Below are positions 54,241-64,000 of a stretch of DNA of 64,000 bases, one piece after another (position 1 is the first letter of the stretch; every line of letters begins with the position of its first letter). The notes under the pieces are model-generated. The model was not told where the DNA came from. It ran no database searches and saw only the letters and a program-made list of their open reading frames with translations. Both the position numbers and the translations under genes were made by a program. Source of the stretch: Mesostigma viride (Eukaryota; Streptophyta; Mesostigmatophyceae; Mesostigmatales; Mesostigmataceae); contig RPFO01000313.1 of NCBI GenBank assembly GCA_009746045.1, positions 184,001 to 248,000 on the forward strand, read 5' to 3'.

Positions 54241-56697
54241 ATGTCGAACGTTTCCGATAACGATTACTCTTCGGAGTCGAGCCTGTCGCCATCGTCCGAG
54301 GATTTGGACTACCGGGCGGCAGTGAGGGGCCGGCAGGGTAGGGGTGATCACGCTGGCAGCGATGCCGGCAGTGGTCGCTCGTCCTCGGACGAGGACCCGC
54401 GGTACCTCGACCAACTGGCGTTGAGACCGCCGACATACAATGTCTGGCGACCCAACGCGCCACCGGCTGAAGGGCAGCCCACGGCACCCGAGTTGATAAC
54501 TGGGCCGGGGAGGGTGGTGCCAGTTCTGGGGGATATCCCGTCGGATGGATACGACGAGGACGAAGACCTAGTCGATCTCGAGCTGCCTGAGGACAGGGAG
54601 CAGCGAGAGGAGCTGCTCCGCCGGGAGGCAGAGCGCCTTCGGCAGGAGGCCCAGCTCCGCAGAGAGCTGGAGCAGCAGCGCGAGCTGGAGGCTCAGCGCG
54701 AGGCTCTGAGCTGCGGGCGGAGAATGAGATAGACAGGACAGCCCGGGTGCTCGCGGAGCGGCAGCAGGAGCGGGATCGTGTGGCCAGGGCAGGCCTGCGC
54801 GCGGGACCGACAGGTGCGCGCGAGGCGCCCCCCTACGTGCTACGCAAGAAGAACGAGCTCTTCACCTTTGCTCACAGGCGCACAGCGCGCAACTTTCGGC
54901 GCATGGCAGGGGATGTGTTGCAGGAGACAGACTCCTCGGTTGAGATGCAGCCAGGAGCGCGGGGGGAGGAACTGGTTCTGATGGACCCGGCCATGGTCGA
55001 GGCCGAGAGACTGGCCAAGATCGAGTACACTCGGCATTGCCAGCGGAAGGCAAAGCGAGCGATGGTCCGGTCGATGGCAGAGAACAGCTTGGCTCGGGAG
55101 CGTGCAGCCAGGGAGGCGCAGCATCGGGAACTGCGCAGACTTCGGGCGAAGGCACACGACGCCACAGAGAAGACCCGGCGTCATCAGGCGCGTTTGGACG
55201 CAGCCATGAAGAGGTCGGAGGCGGCACTGGCTGTGATGGTGGGCCCGGCGAGGAGGGAGCAGGAGGCCAGGCTGGCGAGGAAGAGCAGGCGGAACGCACG
55301 TGCCCTAGACAGGCGCATGCGTAAGGAGGAGAGGGCTCTCCGCCGGTATCAGGAGGCGGCCAGGACCTGGGCTCTGCAGGGCGAATTCGGAGACGCCATC
55401 CGTTTTGAGCGTGGTCTGGCGCCACATGAACCGCTGCCCGAGGACGCGGTACTGGACTTCATGCGCACCCCACAGCCAGCAAGAGCCCAGCGAGGAGCGG
55501 CTTTGTTAACCGCGCGTGAGCGCGTACGTGCTGGTGCAGACACACCCCACACCCCACCCCCCACACCCAAAACCACTTTGCAGACCGACACGGACTTGGA
55601 ATTGGACCGCATCGCTGCACTACTCCACCAGGAGCTGGACGCAGCGGAGGCCAACCCGACCAAGCGGGCGCGGGCAGCAGAGGCAGTAGAGCAACTGCTG
55701 AGGGCCGCCAAGCGGGTACGCCAAGGAAAGGGACAGGCGGGGTGTGGACCATCGTCTACGCCCCAGCGGTCGCATCCAGAGGAGGATGGTGACGAGGGGA
55801 AGGACGGGGGAGCACCAGGGGGAGGGGCACCCTCAAGCACCGGGGGTATGGCGGGCGGCAGCAACGCTGGAGCGACAACCCAGCAGCAGCAGCAGCCACA
55901 GCATCAACAACAGCAGCAGCAGCAGCAGCAGCAGCGGCAGCACCGGCAACAGCAACCGCAGCAGCAGCCGCAGCAGCAGCAACCTCAACCACAAGCGGCT
56001 GTCGCTGTACCACAGCGACCCAGTTTTGATGCATCCCGTAGGGAAGATAGGATTACCTTCCCAGGTCTAGCTGAGGGGTTTGTGCAGGAGGATGCACTTG
56101 AGTTTCTTTTCAAGATAGAACATTCCTGGTCCCATGATAACATCCGTGATTGGTTTCCTGCTCTTAGGGTGTCTAACACGATCCACCAATCTGCACCTAG
56201 CATAAAACAAATGGTACAGATGTACGAGAGGAGGGCCAGCACACCTGGGGCAGAGGAGGTGCAAATCTTCACAGAATTCATAGCAGACCTAAAGGGGCTG
56301 TTGACCAAGGGGGAACACCTGCAGGCTCTCAAGGGGTTCAATTGGTTGGCCTCGTACAAAGTCAACAAGTCTGACTACGTACGTGACAACAAACAGTATG
56401 TCATGTACATAGACAGGGACGAGGAGTTGAAGAAACTCAACTCTAAGTACCTGATCCATCAGTGGCTCACCAAAGCTGAGTTGGACAAGAACACCAATGC
56501 AGTTCTGCTGGCTGCATGGCCTTAAAGACAAGTGGGATGATTTTAGGGGGGCCATGTTGTTCATTCAGCAGAGCCTAGAACCCTTCTCCACTGTCAAGGA
56601 ACCCAAGGTCAACAAGGTCCAAGGGGGGGGAGGTCAGGACGGTGCAGGTCCTAGCAGGAAGAAGCTCATTGTCCAAAAACCAAATGTCCTCATTTGA
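54241..56697 (+). pseudogene. Gag of the second unusual element (three frames)
   Basis: It starts MSNVSDNDYSSESS with an acidic, Ser-rich head, then a Glu/Arg/Gln coiled coil (LLRREAERLRQEAQLRRELE). A shift near 54712 leads to the frame 54747-56525: a basic region (RARAALDRRMRKEE-like), a polyGln tract (about 55880-56000), and the gag core (EDALEFLFKIEHSWSHDNIR, FIADLKGLLTKGEHLQALKG) that aligns with the gag core at about 16200 of the complete element. A further shift near 56510 gives GLKDKWDDFRGAMLFIQQ. It is then cut by the nested insertion. Confidence 0.7.
55880..56000 (+). repeat. CAG-type repeat coding polyglutamine in gag
   Basis: Runs of CAGCAG interrupted by CAA, CAT, CGG and CCG encode about 40 mostly Gln residues. 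Confidence 0.9.
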
Positions 56698-59600
56698 GGA
56701 CATAGTCCTCGTTTGAGACGGGGGGGTTCAGGGGCGTGGTTTTGGCGCCAAATTTGGTCCTAGGGTCACTTGGTGGGTTTTGGCGCGAAACTGGGATAGG
56801 TACTGAGCGCGCCAAGCCCCTGGGGTCGACAGGGGTCGACCGTACCTGGAAAATATGAGGCGACGAAAAGTACCTACAACAGCAAGAACATCGCAATGCA
56901 ATCGAGTGTTTCGTCGAGTGGCGGCTATGGGGTCGTGCCAGTTCCGAGGCTTGCTTGAATGTTATAGGGCATTATTTTGCCCCGGACGAAGACAGCATTT
57001 TAGATCGTCATCTAGTGATTTCGAAAATGCTATTCTTCACGTGCAGGTGCTTTGTATATGTCGAACATTTTGTTCATGAACGGATTTTGGCATTGTTGAA
57101 GAAAATCTGAGAGCTACGTAGATCGCATGATAGGTTAGTTCGCAGTTCGGTTTTACAATTTCTTTTTCCGCCCAGGCGCTGCGGATATCGCGAGTATGGG
57201 TTATGGTACGCTTCTGGGCTTATGGGCGACATGGGGAGAAGAGGGACCTGGGCAGTTGCATGCGTCAAAGAGTCTCTATTTTTTCGTCGTGATGTCGCAG
57301 TCGCGCCTGGCGAAAACCAGGGCGAGCGCGAGCCATATTTTTCTTTTGCCGCGAGGCTGGGTGCTTCCCACGCGTCACCGTCCTTTAATATATATTTCTT
57401 GAGCTGGCCCGCGCAGCTGGCGGCCTGGGCGCACGTCAAGAACAAGGTTCCGACTGTCATTCTCAACCGCATCGTTCTAAGTAAGCGTGTTGAGCGGATT
57501 GTAACCTGTAACTCCCGCAGGCGTGATAATTCCGGTTGCTTTCAATGCCCAACATCGTGGTTTTGATTACGTTTATGCCCGGGGAATAACGGAAGTTTGC
57601 TGGGCAGTACTTTCTTTTTCCCATTGCGTCACTGAAAAGGTAAACGGCCTTGCGTTATCAAAACAGCAGCAAGTAGAAGTCGCTGTGCTTAATTGCGATG
57701 TGGTAGTTTGATTCAACACATATACTGCCTTGTTGCTGAGAAGTTTTTCAAGGCTTGCTGGTATGTTGCCCATATGTTTCTAATGCTTCAACTCATGTCC
57801 AAGTGATCAAGACTGGCTTGGAAACTTGAGCTTGTCATGTTTACATTGTGCTTGTGTTACAACTTGTGCCTCTTTGCAGTATATCCCCTAAATGGTCTTG
57901 CGGCCGATTTTCCGCCAAAAATCGAGTTCCAGCCGATGCATCGGCCCCTTCTCGGGCGACCAAATGCCGCGAAAACTATTGAGAATTAGGAAAAGTTTAG
58001 CTGAGAAGATCGAAAGTTTATAAAATACTCTAAAGCATGGTATATGGGTTTGCATACTTCTGACAAAGTTATAGAGGTGTTCTGGCCGGTCAAAGTACAA
58101 GGGGTCAGGGTACTTTTTCACGTACAACGTGCATTCCGGAAAACGACGACCTGGCCATGGCGGCTTGCGCCCACGCATGGCATTTACGTTTTCGTTCGAA
58201 TTTTCTGACCAAACTTAGGATATTGATTTTATACGTCCTAAAGATCATACAGGCCAATTTCTGGTTCGCGGGAATGCCATTTGATAGGTGTCGGCAGCGT
58301 TCTTGCTGGAAAAAACTGCGATCAGGCCGGACGATAGAAACGTTGACAGCAATACCTTTCCGGCGTATTTTAAAGGATATATCGGTTTCTTTATACTTTT
58401 TATGATACATAGTAGTCGTAAACGTGCAAGGGTGGCCAGAAATCGCCGAATCCAGCGACCATGCTGCACAACTTTGGTGTGCCGAAATGCGCCATTTTGC
58501 GGCCACCGCCTGGGCCAAGGTAACGCCATCCATGCCTGGTAAAGCTTAAGCATCGTTTTCCTATCGATGTTTGACGTTTATATATACGTTCTAGCTTGTG
58601 TAGCACATTCTTTTTGCATTATTCATGCTCTTTCTTGACCCTGGCCTGGCCCCTTTCTAAAACACCCTTCTTAGATGCTTCCCTCAGTCAGTTGACCTGC
58701 CACAGGGTGATGGTGATAAGTTTTAGAGGCTGTATGGGTTTGAATACCTCCATATATGTTTGTTATACATTTCCCATACACATATTGCATGAGTGTGAGG
58801 CAGTTGGCTGGTCGCTGTGGCATCATCAAGCACGTAACTGGTGAGTAAAAGCTTCCCATTGACAGCATGTGCCACCAGGTGTGCTGGCCATCACCTGGCA
58901 AGCTATAGCAGCTTAGGCCTAGTTTATCCTTGCTAGGGCAGGCTGAAATAGGCTCAACATCACTAGTTTGTTGGTGGCTGCCTCCTAGAATGCATGCCTT
59001 GCGTAGGGTATCCGTACCACGTTACCTACGTGCATGGACAAGGTAGCACCTGCACATAGGTGCCATGTAAGGGCAGTGTGATGATGCAGTTATGTTCCCC
59101 ATCATTGTGGAAGGGAAATGTATTGTTTGGCATGGTTGGTGGCTATATTAGTAGGTAGTATGCCCACCCCTACCCCCTTGGTTGCTTTTTACCAACGGTA
59201 CCCCTATGGGCTGTACTGGGTGTAACTGCTGGTATACCCACCCAAATGATGACCCCAATGGCTCAAACTGTTCAGCAACTAATTGTTTATCATCCCTGAA
59301 GTGGTAGGTGCCTAGGTCTTATAACATAATTCAAAATGCACATTCTACCAAAAATGAAAACGCGCGTCTTGACCCCCCTGACTTTGACGGCAGTTATACA
59401 TGGCCTACCCTGCATATATGTGAGGTTGTGATATACCAACCCGAAGGGCAACTCATGGACATGCTTGGCCCCCAAGGACAGCCATTGGATATGGGTAGGT
59501 TGGATGGCATCTGGTTTGCAAAATTGTGAAGATCCAGCCGATTTATCGGCAGGATCTCAGACCATTTAGGGGATATGTTTCATATATAACGTAAGGGTTC

Positions 59601-60104
59601 AGCATCATGGTTTAGCACCGTGGTGGCAGCCGAGCCTCTACTAACGATCATGGACCTAACCTTGGCAAGTATTTGCTTCATATTTCACTCTTTGGACTGA
59701 GCTAGCTTTACACCTGCTGTTTGGCCTGCACCATGGTCCCTGGCTGCCAGTTACATTTTGTGCCCCCCCCTGGCAGGCTGCAGGGTCTAGGACTGCGAGG
59801 GTGTAACATAGACATGCTGTGGGCACCCTGGGTGCATTTTCAGGACCAGCCATGACCTGGCCATGCCTTCTTTCATGGCATATTGTTGACTTGAGTGCTA
59901 TTTGGTCACTCGCGTAGCGACCCCCCTGCATTCATAAATTGTAAACAATTATACAATGATCATATTTCATGCATGTTAAGCATTGCAACTCTTGAACATA
60001 TCATAAATGAACATGGTTCCATACCGTACCCATGGATTTGTTGACATGTGTGAGTTATTACAAATGGTATCCATCCTTAAAAATGTCCTCATGTGAGGAC
60101 ATTT
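56682..60104. mobile_element. DNA element with palindromic ends inside gag, itself hosting another element
   Basis: Both ends are 20-bp palindromes of one pattern: ATGTCCTCATTTGAGGACAT (56684-56703) and ATGTCCTCATGTGAGGACAT (60083-60102). It separates the gag core from its zinc knuckle. Without the inner element (57881-59576) it is about 1.7 kb. I could not read a target duplication or a transposase. Confidence 0.55.
57881..59576. mobile_element. Third member of the 1.7-kb TIR family, diverged (1696 bp)
   Basis: The ends ATATCCCCTAAATGGTCT and AGACCATTTAGGGGATAT are inverted repeats, followed by subterminal GCCGATGCATCGGC and GCCGATTTATCGGC palindromes. The internal blocks CCATGGCGGCTTGCGCCCA (58155) and ACCGCCTGGGCCAAGGTAAC (58503) match the elements at 5896 and 25232. 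TTAA is not at the ends; if ATAT is the duplicated target, the TIR starts CCCCTAAATGG. A minus frame at 57888-58178 and its counterparts share VKKYP..LYFDR. Confidence 0.7.
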
Positions 60105-60131
60105 TCTTGGTGATTAGACATCATCAAGGAG

Positions 60132-60563
60132 GTGGTAGCTCAGGTCAAGGCGGTGTTCAAGGGTCCCCAGCACGGTAAGAAGGCAGGGGGGTCATCCAAG
60201 CAGCAGGGGAAATCAGACAAGGGGGGAAAGGGGAACCCAGGCAGTAAGGCAGGGCCCTCCCAGGGGCCTAGTCAGAAAGGTAAGCCTCATGACTCCACCC
60301 TGTACTGCACCAGGTGCTCATGCAAGGGGCATGAGAGGGATGATTGCTGGAAGGGCAAACCCGAACTTGGATCTGATGTGGATGTGTGCCCAGGTTGCTG
60401 GGAGCCCCGCCACCCGTTACCTGCAGGGGGACGCTGCAACAAGCCCAGGAAGGGAGCCTCGACGGGGCGCCCCACAAAACAAGCCAGCACTCAGGACGAC
60501 TGTAAGTCTCCTGTACCCTGGTTTCTTAATGGCCGTGTACCCTATTTGCTCTGTGTTGCCTGA
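60132..60563 (+). pseudogene. Gag zinc knuckle region of the second unusual element
   Basis: A Lys/Gly/Gln-rich basic stretch followed by YCTRCSCKGHERDDC, a CCHC knuckle, and a second Cys/His patch (VCPGCWEPRHPLPAGGRCN) that also follows the knuckle in the complete element (LCFGCKHPRHLPPGTWC). It is in a frame different from the integrase that follows. Confidence 0.7.
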
Positions 60564-62928
60564 CAGTGAGGAAGTGGATTGGGACCTGGCTTATGACATG
60601 ACGTTAGCACAGGTGGCCCAAGATCCCACTATAGCCTCCTTAGATGCAGCAGCAGATAAGGTTATCTCCTATGCCAGGTTAGCCCAACAGCTACACAAGG
60701 CAATGGGGCATGAGGCAGTGGCAGAAAGGCTGGCCAACAAAATTGATGGCCGTGACCTGGAACAGATGTGCAGGCATGTCAGGAAGCACTGTGAAGCGTG
60801 CCAACTGCATGCACCTAAACCCAAGAGATGGCATGTGGCCACCCCACCACTGGCTAGAGGAAAGCTAGTAGGGGATGTGATACACGTGGTGAAGGACACG
60901 GTGTATTACTTGGTCCTAAAAGATGCCTGGTCTAGGTTTGTGGTGATAGAACCCTTGCCAGGCATGGCCAATGAACAACTGCACAGAGCCCTGCTGATTG
61001 CACTAGCACGGTATCATCCTCAGGAAAAATTAATGCTGGATCAGCAGTTCACGTGGATACAAGATTATCCTGATCTGCCCAAGATAGACATTGCTGGGGC
61101 TCAAGATCATGAACGCCAGGGGATGATTGAACGTACCATGCGTGCTATCAGGGACCTCATAAAGAAAAATGAGTCCAGGACAGCAGAGTCTGGGAGCTAT
61201 GCTGATAGGACAGCGTGGGCAGCTGAGGTGTGCAGAACTCTGAACACCAAGCCCCTCATGTCTTCTCCTTTTGGTGAAATCACATCAATTGGCCTGCAAT
61301 CAGGTAGCTACTCTCAGGAGGTACTAGACCACTACAACACGCAAAGGCAACACTTGGCCAAGTTGCTGGCAAAAAAGGATAAAAGTAATGCCAGGCCTGT
61401 GTTTGAAGTGGGGGATCAGGTACTCTACTATAGGGAGGGGGAAGGGAACAAAGCCCACTCTGGTAGATGGCATGGTCCAGCTGAAATCATCAGGTTGTCA
61501 GAAACAGGTGACACGGTGACTATTCAGCATCACAGAGAGCGAATGGTTGGCAAGCATAGACTGAAGCTTTATTACCCTCCTTTGGCAGACGTGTCAGGGG
61601 TAGAATTCTTGGACATGGATTCAGAGCCTCAGTCTGGTGGGTTGGTCTCACCCAGTGAACTGGCTAGGGACATAGCTGATGCAAGCAACACAACCATAGA
61701 CGCTCCTGTGTTCCTCAGTGGTGCAGCCCCACCACAGCCCACTGGTCCAACTGGGCAGGAGGAACGTGCACTGGATGAGCAGCAGGTCGCTCCTCCCTCA
61801 TCTCAGGAACAGCCACACGAAGCAGCAGATCCTGTTGTCCCCAGGAATAAATTTGCTGAGGCTCTAAAAGCTCTACATAGAGCACACACTGCCAAGGCAC
61901 AAATGGCAGCAGGTGCAGCACAAGTCAATGCTGTGGGTGAATCTAACCAGGATCCCAGTATTCTGGCAGTAGACACACAGGCACAGGTGAGCATCATCAG
62001 TGCACAAGCTGTATCTGGCCTAAGTCTGCAACGCTCGCCCTGGGCTAGAGTGTCAGATTTTTCAGGCAAAACAAAAATGGCAGTCAAAGGCCAAGTGCTA
62101 ATTCCCATTCTGGGTGTGCCCACTCCCTTCCAGGTAGTAGAGGGCTACAAGGGGAATGCACTGCTGGGGGAACCATTTGTCTCATACCCTGGAGTAGTCA
62201 TCTCAGCTGGGAGGTTGAGTGTGACTGGGGTGGGGCAGGTCACCCTGGACCATTTCAAAATTCCTTTAACACAGATCAGTGATGGCCTGGAAGCAGCCAT
62301 CAATGCTGTCAACATAAAATACCTCCCAGGTCAGGAACCCTGTGTTGATTCCCTCATTCATTCTCAGAAGCTACACCCCTCTGCGTTTGGGCTTGGTAGA
62401 TGGGACATAGCGTCCATGTCTCCCTTGTCCTATGATGATGTGGTCAAAGACTGTCAAACGCAGATTGGTTTTCTGAAATGGATGGAAGCCTTTAACAGGG
62501 CTAGAGAGGAATGGGTTTGTCCTGATCCACGTAGCAAGTCCCAGGTACCACCTGTAACACCGATTGAGGCACTGCCACAAGGGGCCAGAAAGCTCAGACT
62601 GAAGTTTGTCTGCAAGCATAAACCCCAGGCAGATGGGACACCTCCCATTTTTCATGCCAGACCTTGTGTCACGGAGTTCAGGGGCTCCACTGAGCTAACA
62701 GAGGCTGAACTGTATACCCCTGGTATTCAGCAGACGTCTCTTAAGGTCCTGTTGGCCACTTTCCTTCACCATCTGAATGCTGGTAAGGACTACGTGTGTA
62801 AAGCCACTGACATTAAACGAGCCTTCCTTAAAGGCAACCCTGACATAGCCCAAAAGGTGTGGAGGGGTCAAGTCTATGTGGTAACACTCCCAAAGTCTGG
62901 TCTGGGGACATCAAGGAACCTCATCTAA
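60532..62928 (+). pseudogene. Integrase, protease-like domain and RT start of the second unusual element
   Basis: One open frame covers three domains, so the order IN-PR-RT is continuous here. Integrase: QQLHKAMGHEAV ... HCEACQ (zinc module), VIHVVKDTVYYLVLKDAWSR (first acidic region; the Asp present in the complete element is Val-Lys here), LMLDQQF (second Asp), GMIERTMR (Glu). Integrase C-terminus: VFEVGDQVLYY ... HRLKLYYPP. Protease-like: AVDTQAQVSIIS ... NALLGEPF (61965-62180). RT: KLRLKFVCKHK, ATDIKRAFLKGN. A shift near 62884 ends the frame. The 5' start is arbitrary because the upstream gag is in another frame. Confidence 0.75.
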
Positions 62929-63995
62929 GGCCTAACTTGGGGGTAGAAGGGCTTCAGTCAGCACCTAAAATTTTTAGGCTGTCTGCCCAAGAGGTCTTCC
63001 TGAAGCTGGGGGCCCAGTATGATGATATTGACCCTTGTTTCTTCACCATCCCTCATCCTGCTGGTATGATGATGTTTGTGTGGCATGGGGATGATCAGCT
63101 CATTACTGGTCCCAGGGCAGCTGTGGAGGATTTCATTGCTCAAGTGTCTGCTAGCTTTGAATTAGGCAAGCAGCTGGAGCTGGGGAAAGATCCTGTCAAG
63201 TTCTGTGGCATCATTCTGAACCTGTTTAAGGAGCAGAAGGAGTGGGTGTGTTCTCTCAAAGCATCCCCTGAGTATGTCATGTCTTGCAAAGATGTTCTTC
63301 CCTCTGACATCACTCCTGATCTCTGTCCCACTATTAGGGGTAAGCTAGGTTGGCTGTGTGCCACTTGTGCTCCTCACCTGGCAGTGGTCAGCAGAGTGGA
63401 TGATGATGTCCTCATGGAGGTAGGGTCTAGGGCTATTAAACAGGTGTTGCATGATGGCCCTCCCCTTATTCTTCATGCCTTGGATCTGTTCCAACCCATC
63501 ACATCACATGCATGATGGACAGTTCCATGGAGTCACGGGTAGTCACTAAGGTACAAGCCAGAGAGGCAGGCTCTTTATGTTGTCTAACCCCACTGGCAAG
63601 CAATCTTTGGTTTCCTGGTTCAGCAGACTCCACAAGCGCAAGGCAGTCAGCAGCAATGTAGCTGAATGCCGTGCTGTGGTATCAGCTGTGTTGCATGCCA
63701 GGTACTTGAACCATCTGCTGGTGTGGTTGCAGCATCAGGCTGGTAGTTATGCTGGTGTCAAATCCATCTGCTGACTGACAGTCAATCCCTTCTCTCTTTC
63801 CTGGACAACCCCTTGGCTGTGCACACCGATTTGGACTGGATTGTCCTCAAGCAGGAGTGTACCTATCTGGAGTCCAAGACTCACATCCGAGACCCTGACA
63901 ATGCAGCAGATGCACTCACAAAAGTGCCACAGGCTGCAGGGCCTCAGTACAGAGTCCTATACACGCTGATGAACCCATATAACGGCAGAGGGTGA
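62859..63995 (+). pseudogene. RT C-terminal half and RNase H of the second unusual element
   Basis: Frames in order: 62859-63515 with LGVEGLQSAPKIFRLSAQEV and VWHGDDQLITGP (catalytic box), and TIRGKLGWLCATCAPHLAVV; about 63510-63774 with MDSSMESR, FSRLHKRKAVSSNVAECRAV; 63813-63995 with LDWIVLKQECTYLE and NAADALTKVPQ, ending at a natural stop, MNPYNGRG. RNase H is Copia-like. At least three shifts. Confidence 0.75.
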
Positions 63996-64000
63996 AGTGC

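Larger units (their letters stand above)
53671..64000 (+). mobile_element. Second gag-IN-PR-RT-RNase H LTR element, decayed, runs off the window
   Basis: The 5' LTR is 53671-54191 (AGTTATTC...TTAACT). Then gag (54241-56697), a nested DNA-element insertion (56682-60104), the zinc knuckle (60132-60563), IN-PR-RT (60532-62928) and RT-RNase H (62859-63995). Domain order and variant motifs equal those at 11036-18344, but the sequence is well diverged. At least six frameshifts. The 3' LTR lies beyond the window. Confidence 0.8.

Overview
The window is nuclear DNA of a eukaryote. The only recognisable host gene is a spliced homologue of the splicing factor RBM25, with canonical GT-AG introns. Almost everything else is nested transposable elements. 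Chromovirus-type Ty3/gypsy and Copia elements, L1-like LINEs and GC-rich coding set in more AT-rich spacer would fit a repeat-rich green alga, but nothing seen fixes the taxon.

Layout. 1-4609: Copia element coding only gag, a protease-like domain and a linker. 4664-5392: orphan ORF, perhaps the end of a transposase. 5896-7614: TTAA-flanked DNA element. 8095-19740: decayed Ty3/gypsy chromovirus (minus), split in its RNase H region by a complete 7.3-kb LTR retrotransposon (11036-18344) with 443-bp LTRs and 5-bp target duplications. 20159-22699: decayed ORF1-only LINE (minus). 23536-28012: 5'-truncated LINE with endonuclease and reverse transcriptase pieces, split by a second TTAA element. 28024-30677: second ORF1-only LINE, with two SINE-like copies in its tail. 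31759-33651: third TTAA element. 33738-39304: RBM25 (minus). 41792-42675: minisatellite, foldback element with a perfect 152-bp palindrome, third SINE. 42690-48970: second gypsy fragment (plus), interrupted by a TTAA element (44422-48305) that itself holds an intact ORF1-only LINE (45827-47800). 48993-53505: rearranged fragments of the unusual LTR lineage. 53671-64000: another member, running off the window, its gag split by a nest of two DNA elements.

The most unusual system is the LTR lineage seen at 11036-18344, 53671-64000 and, as fragments, 48993-53505. Its RT and RNase H resemble Copia, but the domain order reads gag - zinc knuckle - integrase - protease-like - RT - RNase H. Copia has protease before integrase; gypsy has integrase last. 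The protease-like domain carries DTQAQVS where D-T/S-G-A is usual, and the RT catalytic box is HGDD. The PR motif recurs in three loci with divergent flanks and the RT box likewise, which argues against random decay.

Two further systems stand out. A set of ORF1-only LINEs shares its 3' end with the RT-bearing LINE, so they look like half-LINE parasites of its machinery. A set of 1.7-1.9-kb TIR elements mostly flanked by TTAA, with hairpin subterminal sequence, looks like non-autonomous piggyBac-type elements; two of their insertions can be dated relative to other elements because removing them restores the host element's reading frame.
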